A DNA stretch of 64,000 nt, taken from Enterobacter sp. RIT418. Lineage in GTDB: Bacteria > Pseudomonadota > Gammaproteobacteria > Enterobacterales > Enterobacteriaceae. The notes below the pieces were generated by a model that was not told where the DNA came from, searched no databases, and was given only the letters and a program-made list of their open reading frames with translations. The stretch covers positions 310,001 through 374,000 of the forward strand of contig NZ_QBJD02000001.1 of assembly GCF_003057745.1 (NCBI RefSeq), written 5' to 3'. Below, piece by piece: positions 39,658-48,048 of this stretch; the stretch's first letter is position 1; each line of letters starts with the position of its first letter. Both the position numbers and the translations under genes were made by a program.

Positions 39658-41070
39658 TTACAGTACGTGAACAGATGCAGTATTGGTTGTTCCGCTTGGT
39701 ACCAGCGCGCCGGAAACCATCACGACAACGTCACCTTTCTGAGCCAGGCCGCTTTCCAGCGCCAGCGCTTTACCCTGAATGTAGAAATCGTCAGTAGAGG
39801 CGATCTCTTTGACCAGATGAGCCACAACGCCTTTGCTCAGCACCAGCTGACGCGCGGTAGTCTCGTTAGTGGTCAGCGCCAGGATGGTGGCATCTGGGAA
39901 GTATTTACGCACGGCGCGAGCTGATTTACCGCCCTGGGTCGCAACCACGATCAGCGGCGCGTCCAGTTTTTCTGCGGTTTCAACTGCACCACGGCACACG
40001 GCTTCGGTGATACGCAGCTTGCGGCTGTCGTTGTTGAAGTCCAGACGGCTGGTCATCACGCGGTCAGTACGCTCACAGATGGTTGCCATGATGCTAACGG
40101 CTTCCAGCGGGTACTTACCTTTAGCGGATTCGCCGGACAGCATAACCGCATCGGTACCGTCGAGGATGGCGTTCGCCACGTCGCCTGCTTCTGCGCGGGT
40201 AGGACGTGGGTTTTTGATCATGGAGTCCAGCATCTGCGTCGCGGTGATAACCACCTTACGCGCGCGAACGCATTTCTCGATCATCATCTTCTGCGCGAAG
40301 ATTACTTCTTCAACCGGGATTTCAACGCCCAGGTCACCACGTGCAACCATGATGCCGTCAGACGCTTCGAGGATTTCGTCGAAGTTGTTCAGGCCTTCCT
40401 GGTTTTCAATTTTGGAGATGATCTGGATCTTCTCGCCGCCGTGGGCCTTCAGGTGCTCACGGATTTCCACCACGTCGGAACGCTTACGGATGAAGGAGGC
40501 TGCCACGAAATCAACGCCTTGCTCGCAGCCGAAGATCAGGTCCTGCTTGTCTTTTTCAGCCAGTGCTGGCAGTGCGATGGAAACGCCCGGCAGGTTAACG
40601 CCTTTGTTTTCGCCCAGGTCGCCGTTGTTCAGCACTTTACAGATAACTTTATTACCTTCGATCGCGGTCACTTCCATGCCGATCAGACCATCGTCTACCA
40701 GCACGGTGTTGCCTACGGACAGGTCGCTGGTGAAGCCTTCATAGGTCACTGCAACGATTTCGCTGTTACCGACGACGGATTTGTCGGTGGTGAAGGTGAA
40801 GGTCTGGCCCGCTTTCAGAGAGACGTCGTTGCCGCCTTCCAGCTTGATGGTGCGGATTTCAGGTCCTTTGGTATCCAGCAGGATAGCGGCTTTTTTGCCG
40901 GTCTTGCTCATCACGTTGCGCAAGTTCTGGATACGCTGGCCGTGTTCTGCGTAATCACCGTGGGAGAAGTTCAGACGCATAACGTTCATGCCGGCATCCA
41001 GCATTTTGCTCAGCATCTCTTCGGATTCGGTTTTTGGGCCGATGGTACAAACAATTTTCGTCTTTTTCAT
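39658..41070 (-). CDS. pykF: Pyruvate kinase I PykF
   Basis: A 470-residue enzyme making pyruvate and ATP from PEP and ADP, activated by fructose 1,6-bisphosphate. [20 protein letters not shown], the active-site [14 protein letters not shown], the K+/Mg2+ site [20 protein letters not shown] and TATQMLDSM are intact. Length equals E. coli PykF. A Cra-like site lies about 207 bp upstream, fitting Cra repression of glycolysis. Opposes PpsA at the PEP/pyruvate node. Confidence 0.97.
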   Translation of the reverse strand: MKKTKIVCTIGPKTESEEMLSKMLDAGMNVMRLNFSHGDYAEHGQRIQNLRNVMSKTGKKAAILLDTKGPEIRTIKLEGGNDVSLKAGQTFTFTTDKSVVGNSEIVAVTYEGFTSDLSVGNTVLVDDGLIGMEVTAIEGNKVICKVLNNGDLGENKGVNLPGVSIALPALAEKDKQDLIFGCEQGVDFVAASFIRKRSDVVEIREHLKAHGGEKIQIISKIENQEGLNNFDEILEASDGIMVARGDLGVEIPVEEVIFAQKMMIEKCVRARKVVITATQMLDSMIKNPRPTRAEAGDVANAILDGTDAVMLSGESAKGKYPLEAVSIMATICERTDRVMTSRLDFNNDSRKLRITEAVCRGAVETAEKLDAPLIVVATQGGKSARAVRKYFPDATILALTTNETTARQLVLSKGVVAHLVKEIASTDDFYIQGKALALESGLAQKGDVVVMVSGALVPSGTTNTASVHVL

Positions 41071-41276
41071 GACAGTCTTAGTCTTTAAGTTGGGAAGGAT
41101 ATGGAAATCTCGCTCCGGGGGCGCACCGCCGCAGAGCCAAACCTGTGTTGCAAAATTGACTATGGCACGCAGTAAGGATAGGTGACATCAAATGAGCGTG
41201 CAGAAGAAAGTGTGCCTGAGTTTCAGCCCAAGGAGAGAGAGCAGAGTGTGTACGTTGTTTTTTATAGTCCAAGCGC

Positions 41277-41288
41277 TGAAACCATTCA
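41277..41288 (-). promoter_or_regulatory. Cra (FruR) operator upstream of pykF
   Basis: TGAAACCATTCA matches the Cra consensus TGAAWCGWTTCA at 11 of 12 positions. It lies in the long pykF upstream region, where E. coli also has a Cra site. Confidence 0.72.
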
Positions 41289-41450
41289 CCAGGGATTAGG
41301 CGCGCATTATACGCCGATTTCGAGATAAAAGGAAAATGGAAACAGCGTTTCAAAAACAATCTGTGCAGAACCTCACAATATTGTTATCAAGGCGTTAAGG
41401 TAGATTGAAATCTTATCGCGGCGTAAGAATGACCCGCCGCGTTTTGCTCA

Positions 41451-41640
41451 TTAATCCAGCGCTTGAAGAAGCTCGGCAATCAGGTCGCGGCTATCCTCAA
41501 TGCCCACAGAGAGACGGATTGGCTCAGGCACGATGCCGCTAGCAAGACGTTGCTCCAGCGGAACAGGCGCGTGGGTTAACGCTGTGGGAATATTCATACC
41601 CGGTATGCTCCCCCGTGCGAGTTGCGCAAACGTCGAGGTC
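41451..41640 (-). pseudogene. C-terminal remnant of a Cys/Met metabolism PLP enzyme
   Basis: On the minus strand an open stretch ending at TAA (41451-41453) reads MNIPTALTHAPVPLEQRLAS, then GIVPEPIRLSVGIEDSRDLI and AELLQALD. This is the hallmark C-terminus of trans-sulfuration PLP enzymes (MetB, MetC, methionine gamma-lyase): T-H-x-x-x-P...R...GI...IRLSVGxED..DLIxxLxxAL. The N-terminal ~340 residues, including the PLP lysine region, are missing; nothing similar is seen up to the metN start. It flanks a methionine-type ABC transporter, so a lost methionine/cysteine lyase is plausible. Confidence 0.8.
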
Positions 41641-41813
41641 GGATAATCATTGCCGAAATTCTTCTATTGGCTTCTCGCCGCAGAATTCGCTTCTTATTCC
41701 CGGGCGCTATAAGACATGCCTTTTTGTTCATTTAATTCCGTAGATAGCCTGATTAGTATCGTTTGGACATCCATACTGCTAAACCGCTATATGTACTACG
41801 GATATTAATAAGA

Positions 41814-42836
41814 ATGATTGAACTCAGGAATATTTCGAAGGTTTTTGACAACGGCAAAGTCGCGCTGACCGCTGTCGACAACGCGAATTTAACGGTTGAG
41901 CAGGGACAGATTTACGGAATTATTGGCTACAGCGGGGCGGGGAAAAGCACCCTCATCCGGCTGCTGAACGGCCTGGAGAAACCAAGCACTGGTAGCGTGA
42001 CCATTAACGGGCACAACATCTCGGCCGCGAAGGGCGAGGCGCTGCGTCAGGCGCGTCTTAAAATCAGCATGGTGTTCCAGCACTTCAACCTGCTGTGGTC
42101 GCGCACGGTGAACGAGAACATCGCCTTTTCGATGCAAATCGCGGGCGTACCTAAAGCGAAAATTAAGGCGCGGGTGGCCGAGCTGGTGGATCTGGTCGGC
42201 CTGAAGGGGCGCGAAAATGCCTATCCGTCGCAGCTGAGCGGCGGGCAAAAGCAGCGCGTGGGCATTGCGCGCGCGCTGGCCAACAGCCCGGACGTGCTGC
42301 TCTGCGATGAAGCGACCTCTGCGCTTGACCCGCAAACCACCGATCAGATCCTTGATCTGCTGCTGGACGTTAACCGTCGCTTTCAGCTGACCATCGTTTT
42401 GATTACCCACGAAATGCACGTGGTGCGCAAAATCTGCGACCGCGTGGCGGTGATGGAGAACGGAAAAGTCGTGGAAGAGGGCGACGTGCTGCGCGTCTTT
42501 ACCCATCCGCAGCAGCCGATCACGCAGCAGTTTGTCCGCCAGGTTAGCCAGTACGCCGAAGAGGAAACGTTTAACACGGAGCTGGCAAACGACCTGGAAG
42601 GCGCGGTGATCAGGCTGACGTTTACCGGGCACAGTACGCACCGGCCGATCGTAGGGGAGCTTACGCTGCGCTACGGCCTGCCGTTTAACATCCTGCACGG
42701 AAAAATGACGCAAACCGCCCACGGCGTTTTCGGACAGCTTTGGGTCCACGTCGTGGCATCAGATGAGCAACTGAACAATATCCTCGCCGACCTGAAGCAA
42801 AGCGATATTGACGGCGAGGTAATTAAGCATGGCTGA
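41814..42836 (+). CDS. metN: Methionine-type ABC transporter ATP-binding protein (MetN family, second copy type)
   Basis: A 340-residue ATPase. Walker A GYSGAGKST (~35), the Q-loop VFQHFNLL, the signature LSGGQKQRVGIARAL and Walker B VLLCDEATSALD are present, followed by the C-terminal NIL regulatory domain (~265-340) typical of MetN. It powers uptake of methionine or a related sulfur compound with the permease and binding protein downstream. The ATG at 41814 (MIELRNISKVF) is preferred; a TTG 17 codons upstream lacks similarity. Weak GGACATCC-type bases at 41765-41772 could be a MetJ site but fall short of the consensus. It overlaps the permease by 8 bp. Confidence 0.88.
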   Translation: MIELRNISKVFDNGKVALTAVDNANLTVEQGQIYGIIGYSGAGKSTLIRLLNGLEKPSTGSVTINGHNISAAKGEALRQARLKISMVFQHFNLLWSRTVNENIAFSMQIAGVPKAKIKARVAELVDLVGLKGRENAYPSQLSGGQKQRVGIARALANSPDVLLCDEATSALDPQTTDQILDLLLDVNRRFQLTIVLITHEMHVVRKICDRVAVMENGKVVEEGDVLRVFTHPQQPITQQFVRQVSQYAEEETFNTELANDLEGAVIRLTFTGHSTHRPIVGELTLRYGLPFNILHGKMTQTAHGVFGQLWVHVVASDEQLNNILADLKQSDIDGEVIKHG

Positions 42837-43497
42837 GAATCTTTTTCCGCACCTGAAGTGGGACCAGCTGTGGTCGGCCACCCAGGAGACGCTGTACATG
42901 ACCGCGCTTTCCGGCGTGGCGACCTTTGTGCTCGGCATCGTGCTGGGGCTGGCGCTGTTTTTAACCGCCCGCGGCGGTCTGTTCCAGAACCGCACGGTCT
43001 ACAGCGTGATGTCGATCGTGGTGAACGTGTTCCGCTCCATCCCGTTCATTATCCTGATCGTCCTGCTGATCCCGTTCACCAAGACTATCGTCGGGACCAT
43101 TCTCGGCGCAAACGCGGCGCTGCCGGCGCTGATTGTCGGTGCGGCGCCGTTCTACGCTCGCCTGGTCGAGATCGCCCTGCGCGAAGTCGACAAAGGGGTT
43201 ATCGAGGCCACGCGCTCAATGGGCGCGCGGCTGAGCACGCTCGTATTTCGGGTTTTACTGCCGGAATCATCACCTGCACTGGTTTCAGGTATTACTGTGA
43301 CGCTCATTGCGCTGGTCAGCTACAGCGCCATGGCGGGGGTGATTGGCGCCGGCGGGTTGGGAAATCTGGCTTATCTGGAAGGATTCCAGCGCAACCACGG
43401 TGACGTCACGCTGGTGGCAACGGTGACCATTTTAATCATCGTTTTCATTATCCAGTTCTGCGGCGATGTCATTACTTCACTGTTAGACAAAAGATAA
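42829..43497 (+). CDS. metI: Methionine-type ABC transporter permease (MetI family)
   Basis: A 222-residue permease with five membrane segments. The MetI signature NVFRSIPFIILIVLLIPFTK lies near residue 65, and the coupling-loop EAA motif reads EVDKGVIEATRSMGARLSTL near residue 120. It starts within the end of metN (8-bp overlap). Its ligand is probably methionine or a related compound. Confidence 0.9.
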   Translation: MAENLFPHLKWDQLWSATQETLYMTALSGVATFVLGIVLGLALFLTARGGLFQNRTVYSVMSIVVNVFRSIPFIILIVLLIPFTKTIVGTILGANAALPALIVGAAPFYARLVEIALREVDKGVIEATRSMGARLSTLVFRVLLPESSPALVSGITVTLIALVSYSAMAGVIGAGGLGNLAYLEGFQRNHGDVTLVATVTILIIVFIIQFCGDVITSLLDKR

Positions 43498-43525
43498 TCT
43501 CTAATAACACACGGGAACCATCATC

Positions 43526-44338
43526 ATGAAAAAAACGCTGACGCTGATCGCCGCCGCAACCCTGAGCGCCCTGAGCTTTGCCGCCTGGGCCGACACCCTG
43601 ACCGTGGGGGCGTCCAACACGCCGCACGCGGAAATTCTCGAGCAGGCGAAGCCGATTCTGGCGAAGCAGGGGATCGACCTGGAGATCAAGCCGTTCCAGG
43701 ACTACATCCTGCCGAACACCGCGCTGGCGGGCCGCGACATCGACGCCAACTACTTCCAGCACATTCCCTACCTGAACAGCGTGCTGAAGGATCACGCGGG
43801 TGATAAGGATTACGATTTCGTCAGCGCGGGCGCGATCCACATTGAGCCAATCGGCATCTACTCGAAAAAATACAAGTCGCTGAAGGATCTGCCGGAAGGC
43901 GGAAAAATCATCATGCGCGACGCGGTGTCCGAAGAGGGGCGTATCCTCTCCATCTTCGAGAAAGAGGGCGTGATCACGCTGAAGCCGGGCATCGACAAAG
44001 TGACCGCGCGCATCAGCGACATCGTCGAGAACCCGAAAAAGCTGCAGTTTACGCCTAACGTCGAGGCCTCCCTGCTGCCCCAGATGTATAACAACGACGA
44101 AGGCGCGGCGGTGGTGATTAACGCCAACTACGCGATTGACGCCGGTCTGGACCCGGTTCACGACCCGATTGCGGTCGAGAGCGGTGAAAACAACCCGTAC
44201 GCCAACATCATTACCGTGCACCGCGGTGACGAGAAGAAAAAAGATATCGTCGCGCTGGTAAACGTCCTGCACTCGAAAGAGATTCAGGACTGGATCCGCA
44301 CCAAATATAAAGGCGCGGTGATCCCGGTAAATAATTAA
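43526..44338 (+). CDS. metQ: MetQ/NlpA-family substrate-binding protein without a lipobox
   Basis: A 270-residue NlpA-family periplasmic protein. DTLTVGASNTPHAEILEQAK, NTALAGRDIDANYFQHIPYL and VESGENNPYANIITV are family motifs. E. coli MetQ is a lipoprotein (LxGC), but here the signal reads LSALSFAAWADT with no cysteine, so cleavage by signal peptidase I and a soluble periplasmic protein are predicted. It is the last gene of metNIQ and has a strong terminator after it. Confidence 0.88.
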   Translation: MKKTLTLIAAATLSALSFAAWADTLTVGASNTPHAEILEQAKPILAKQGIDLEIKPFQDYILPNTALAGRDIDANYFQHIPYLNSVLKDHAGDKDYDFVSAGAIHIEPIGIYSKKYKSLKDLPEGGKIIMRDAVSEEGRILSIFEKEGVITLKPGIDKVTARISDIVENPKKLQFTPNVEASLLPQMYNNDEGAAVVINANYAIDAGLDPVHDPIAVESGENNPYANIITVHRGDEKKKDIVALVNVLHSKEIQDWIRTKYKGAVIPVNN

Positions 44339-44356
44339 TTAGCTGATTTACAAGAT

Positions 44357-44391
44357 GAAGCCCGGCGAGACTCTCGTCGGGCTTCTTTTTT
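44357..44391 (+). terminator. Terminator of the metNIQ-type operon
   Basis: GAAGCCCGGCGA (44357-44368) pairs with TCGTCGGGCTTC (44374-44385, one G-T pair), followed by T6. Confidence 0.9.
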
Positions 44392-44446
44392 GTATACCGC
44401 CAGCGAATGAATTAAGCTGAGTTTTTCGGGCAATGGAGCGATGGCA

Positions 44447-44656
44447 ATGGGCAATGTAACGAAAGACGAAGCGCTGTATCAGGAGATGTGCCGGGTCGTT
44501 GGCAAGGTGGTGCTGGAGATGCGCGATTTAGGCCAGGAGCCAAAGCATATCGTGATTGCGGGCGTGGTGCGGACCGCGCTGGCAAACCAGCGGATTAAAC
44601 GCAGCGAACTCACCACCCAGGCGATGGAAACGGTGGTGAAAGCGCTGGCCGGGTAG
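44447..44656 (+). CDS. fumD: Fumarase D-type small protein FumD
   Basis: A 69-residue protein almost identical to E. coli FumD (YdhZ): EMCRVVGKVVLEMRDLGQEP and KHIVIAGVVRTALANQRIKR. The E. coli protein has reported fumarase activity. The ATG at 44447 was chosen because GGAG lies 8 nt upstream; an ATG at 44441 would be too close. In E. coli fumD is next to pykF; here the metNIQ stretch separates them. Confidence 0.9.
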   Translation: MGNVTKDEALYQEMCRVVGKVVLEMRDLGQEPKHIVIAGVVRTALANQRIKRSELTTQAMETVVKALAG

Positions 44657-44808
44657 GCCCTGCGGCCATTTGCTTATCCTGCGCTGGCTGGAACGAGAGG
44701 TCTGCCGTCGGTGTAAAGTCTTTTTAAACGGAAAATGAGGCAATGAACGACTCGGAGAGTTGATGCGCTTTTGTTACCAATGTGTCCTTTCATATCATGG
44801 AGAAAATG

Positions 44809-46215
44809 ATGAAACGGACCATGCTAACTACCGCGCTCGCGTGCCCGGTTTTACTGTTTGCTATGCAGGCGGCACACGCCGCGCCGCAGGCCCACGTGGT
44901 GTGCGGCTACTCCCATACCCTCGGCGATGACGCCATCATGATGTATGGCATGCCCAACCATGCCATGCTGCACGACTTCTTTGGCAATGCCCATACCGAT
45001 GCCGATTCCACCCGGGAAAGCCTGCGCAGGCTTGAACGCACCACCTGCGACAACAAAGCCGACAGCTCCGCCTACTGGGCGCCGTCGCTGCGCCTGCCCG
45101 ACGGCACGGTGGTAAAACCGGCCTATCAGAAAACCTACTATCAGGCGTCTCACGTGGATACCGCGCCGCTAACGCCTTTCCCGGCCGGGCTGGCGCTGCT
45201 GGCGGGGGATCACCACGGGACGGCGCCAAACCCGCATATCACGTTTTTGTGCGCGAACGGCAAAGGCTACACCTCCAAAGTGGGGGAGGTATGCGGGCTG
45301 CGTAAGGCAAAAGACGCGGTGCAGTTTAATATCGGCATTCAGTTCCCGAACTGCTGGGACGGCGTTAACCTCAAGCCCGCTCACGGCCTCGCCAACGCTA
45401 CCTACGACGTTAAAGGCGTGTGTCCGGACGCATTTCCGGTGAAAATCCCGACCGTGAATATGAACGTTGCCTACGTGCTGCCGATGATATCATCGCTGGA
45501 TACCGGCAAAGCCCAGCTTTCGCTCGATCCGCTGATGCACGGCGACGAACGCGAGGAGCGCTGGGGCAGCCTGTATACGGCGCACGCCGACTTTATGAAC
45601 GGCTGGACGGAGGACGCGGCCCGGTTTATGACCGACCTGTGCATGAACCGCGGGATGGACTGCGGCACGACCGTTCCTTACGGCTATGAAAAAGCGAAGG
45701 CGAACGTCTGGCTAAGCAGCCGGGAACCAGACGCCTCTCACGCGAACGCGCAGAGTCTGCTGGTGGAGGATAACTGGCAAAACGGCGGGCGCACGAAAAA
45801 CGGCGAAACCCTGTCGCTGGTGAAATTCAAGATCCCCGCGCTGCCTGCCGGACAGGATCCGTCGCTATTTAAATATCGCGTGCGTATCTACGGTGGGAAA
45901 GTGGAAACCGACGGGGCCGACCAGATCTTCTTCTATCCGGCCAGCAGCGACTGGGATCCGACCAGCGTGAGCTGGAATGCCCGTCCGGCCTGTAGCTATA
46001 AATCCGATGCCGTGCTGTACCTCAACCACAAGCGTGAATACCGGATGGTCGATGTCGATAAGGCCGTGCGCAAGGCGCTGGCGCAGGGGAAAACGCAAAT
46101 CTCATGGTACATCGGCGGCGATCGTCAGGGGAATCATTATCAGTTCGAGCCGGCCTCATCTCCAGAAAGCCTGATTCTGATGCTGTCTGGGTTCCAAAAG
46201 ACGCCTGAAATTTAA
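44809..46215 (+). CDS. Secreted DUF1996 protein with C-terminal DNRLRE-type domain
   Basis: A 468-residue exported protein. The signal peptide ends near residue 24 (FAMQAAHAAPQ). Residues ~30-225 match DUF1996: MPNHAMLHDFFGNAHTDADS, TTCDNKADSSAYWAPSLRLP, FPNCWDGVNL and a CPDAFPVKIPTV segment. Residues ~300-465 resemble the DNRLRE carbohydrate-binding-like fold (ANVWLSSREPDASHANAQSL; SWDPTSVSWNARPACSYKSD near the end, with W/D repeats). DUF1996 is common in fungi and actinobacteria and unusual in enterobacteria. A cell-wall or polysaccharide role is a guess. GGAGA precedes the ATG at 44809; two upstream in-frame ATGs are less well placed. Confidence 0.82.
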   Translation: MKRTMLTTALACPVLLFAMQAAHAAPQAHVVCGYSHTLGDDAIMMYGMPNHAMLHDFFGNAHTDADSTRESLRRLERTTCDNKADSSAYWAPSLRLPDGTVVKPAYQKTYYQASHVDTAPLTPFPAGLALLAGDHHGTAPNPHITFLCANGKGYTSKVGEVCGLRKAKDAVQFNIGIQFPNCWDGVNLKPAHGLANATYDVKGVCPDAFPVKIPTVNMNVAYVLPMISSLDTGKAQLSLDPLMHGDEREERWGSLYTAHADFMNGWTEDAARFMTDLCMNRGMDCGTTVPYGYEKAKANVWLSSREPDASHANAQSLLVEDNWQNGGRTKNGETLSLVKFKIPALPAGQDPSLFKYRVRIYGGKVETDGADQIFFYPASSDWDPTSVSWNARPACSYKSDAVLYLNHKREYRMVDVDKAVRKALAQGKTQISWYIGGDRQGNHYQFEPASSPESLILMLSGFQKTPEI

Positions 46216-46237
46216 AGCCAGCGGAGGTGAGGCGAAA

Positions 46238-46265
46238 AAAAAGCACCGGTAACCGGTGCTTTTTC
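46238..46265. terminator. Bidirectional terminator between the DUF1996 gene and a small gene
   Basis: AAGCACCGGT (46241-46250) pairs with ACCGGTGCTT (46252-46261), flanked by A8 and T runs. Confidence 0.92.
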
Positions 46266-46266
46266 T

Positions 46267-46407
46267 TTAGATTTTGCAGGCATCGCCGCAGTCGTCGTCG
46301 GCGATAACCGCCTGAGCTTTCTTGTCTGCGTCTTCCAGACGTTCCGCGTTACGCTCTTCTGCTTCGTCCAGGCCGCTAAAGACCAGGTTATCGAGATCAA
46401 TTTCCAT
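46267..46407 (-). CDS. Small acidic protein with Cys-rich tail, function unknown
   Basis: A 46-residue protein: MEIDLDNLVFSGLDEAEERN at the start, a charged helix, and the tail IADDDCGDACKI with two cysteines. The ATG at 46405-46407 is preceded by GGGTG at good distance and a TATACT -10 element further upstream (near 46447), and the gene ends at a strong terminator, so it is likely real. A longer frame upstream is not used. The C-terminal CGDAC could bind metal or be modified. No family is recognised. Confidence 0.68.
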   Translation of the reverse strand: MEIDLDNLVFSGLDEAEERNAERLEDADKKAQAVIADDDCGDACKI

Positions 46408-46532
46408 AGTACACCCGCTATATTCAGTTTTTGATACCGGCACAGTATAGGGGAAAAAACGGAGACAATGTACCTCGCAGCACATAAGGATAATCCCTGC
46501 CATACTCAGTGATTTAGCGCTGAGGAAAGCCG

Positions 46533-47315
46533 ATGATTATTCTGTGTAAAACCTGCGGGACCTCCTACGACCATCAGCCTGACCGCTGCCCCATTTGCGA
46601 GGATGAACGCCAGTACGTTCCGGCCACCGGTCAGGCGTGGACCGATTTTGAAACCGTAACCGCGACCCACGCCAACAAATGGCAACAGCTTGAGCCAGAT
46701 TTGTTTAGCCTCAAAACCGTGCCCGCGTTTGCCATCAACCAGCGCGCGCTGCTTTTACGCACCCCGAACGGCAACGTGCTGTGGGACTGCATCGCCAACC
46801 TGGATGCGGCAACCAAAATGCTGATCGCGGCGCTGGGCGGCATCAGCGCTATCGCCATTTCGCATCCGCACTATTACACCACGCTGCAGGACTGGGCAGA
46901 CGCGTTCGATGCTCCCGTTTATCTCCACGCCAGCGATCGCGAGTGGGTGATGCGCGAAAGCCCGGCGATCCGCTTCTGGGAGGGCGATGCGCTGGATATC
47001 CTGCCTGCGGTAACGCTGCTGCGGCTCGGGGGCCATTTCGCGGGTGGAACGGTGCTTCACTGGCAGAAGGGCGAGGGCGTGCTGCTGGCGGGCGATATTC
47101 TGCAGGTGACGCCGGGGAAGGATGCCGTCTCGTTTATGTGGAGCTATCCGAACATGCTCCCGCTGCCCGCGCGCACGGTGGAGCAGGTGACGGCGCGGCT
47201 TGAGGGCAGAGCGTACGCGCGTCTCTACGGCGCGTTTGAAGGTCAGAATATCCTCGCGGAGGCTAGCGAGATCGTGCGCCGGTCGGGCCAGAAATATATT
47301 GCTTGTATGAAGTAA
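46533..47315 (+). CDS. MBL-fold protein with N-terminal zinc ribbon
   Basis: A 260-residue protein. The N-terminal zinc ribbon uses Cys5, Cys8, Cys19 and Cys22 (CKTCGTSYDHQPDRCPIC). The metallo-beta-lactamase fold follows. The usual HxHxDH motif is altered to SHPHYYTT (His111, His113, then Tyr114, Tyr115 in place of the next ligands), while GGHFAGGTVL and AGDILQVTPGKD resemble later motifs. Metal binding may be reduced to one site or lost. The function is unknown. CTGAGGAAAG precedes the ATG. Confidence 0.82.
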   Translation: MIILCKTCGTSYDHQPDRCPICEDERQYVPATGQAWTDFETVTATHANKWQQLEPDLFSLKTVPAFAINQRALLLRTPNGNVLWDCIANLDAATKMLIAALGGISAIAISHPHYYTTLQDWADAFDAPVYLHASDREWVMRESPAIRFWEGDALDILPAVTLLRLGGHFAGGTVLHWQKGEGVLLAGDILQVTPGKDAVSFMWSYPNMLPLPARTVEQVTARLEGRAYARLYGAFEGQNILAEASEIVRRSGQKYIACMK

Positions 47316-47387
47316 AGCGTGGTGGGTAAACTTTAAGAGCGTGATCTCGATCATGTCTAAACTAAAACAGATAAAAGAGATATTGCT

Positions 47388-48023
47388 ATGCAACATATCA
47401 TTGAAGGTTTTCTCAGCTTTCAAAAAGAGATTTTCCCGCAACGTAAAGAGCTCTTCCGCAGCCTGGCGTCCAGCCAGAATCCCAAAGCGTTGTTTATTTC
47501 CTGCTCCGACAGCCGCCTGGTTCCAGAGCTGGTGACGCAGCAGGAGCCAGGACAGCTCTTTGTCATTCGCAATGCTGGCAACATCGTGCCGCCTTTCGGG
47601 CCTGAGCCGGGCGGCGTTTCCGCAACGATTGAATACGCCGTTGTGGCGCTGGGCGTGACCGATATCGTCATCTGCGGCCACTCTAACTGCGGCGCGATGA
47701 AAGCGATCGCTGACGACGCTGACCTGGGCCCGATGCCCGCCGTCTCCCACTGGCTGCGCTACGCCGACGCGGCGAAAGCGGTCGTTGAGAAGAAAGCGTG
47801 GGAGAAGCCGATCGACAAAGTGAACGCGATGGTGCAGGAAAACGTATTTGCCCAGCTGAGCAACATCAAAACTCACCCGTCCGTTGCGGTAGGCCTTCGC
47901 AACAACGCCATCCGCCTGCACGGCTGGGTATACGACATTGAAAGCGGCGAGATTCGCGCGCTGGACAAAGAGACAAAAACCTTTATCTCCCTGTCTGAAA
48001 ATCCTGGCGTGTTCTTCGAGTAA
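47388..48023 (+). CDS. Beta-type carbonic anhydrase (CynT/Can family)
   Basis: A 211-residue enzyme interconverting CO2 and bicarbonate. Zinc ligands Cys39, His98 and Cys101 are visible ([18 protein letters not shown]), with Asp41/Arg43 as the catalytic dyad. [20 protein letters not shown] is the CynT-type signature. Numbering coincides with E. coli CynT, but no cynS or cynR is adjacent, so it works outside a cyanate operon. GAGAT sits before the ATG. Confidence 0.92.
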   Translation: MQHIIEGFLSFQKEIFPQRKELFRSLASSQNPKALFISCSDSRLVPELVTQQEPGQLFVIRNAGNIVPPFGPEPGGVSATIEYAVVALGVTDIVICGHSNCGAMKAIADDADLGPMPAVSHWLRYADAAKAVVEKKAWEKPIDKVNAMVQENVFAQLSNIKTHPSVAVGLRNNAIRLHGWVYDIESGEIRALDKETKTFISLSENPGVFFE

Positions 48024-48048
48024 CGCACGCCGAGGGCAGGGAAGCCCG

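Noticed and set aside
41700-41813. MetJ boxes before metN (AGACATGC near 41712, GGACATCC near 41766)
   Set aside because: They match AGACGTCT at only 5-6 of 8 positions and are not arranged as tandem repeats.
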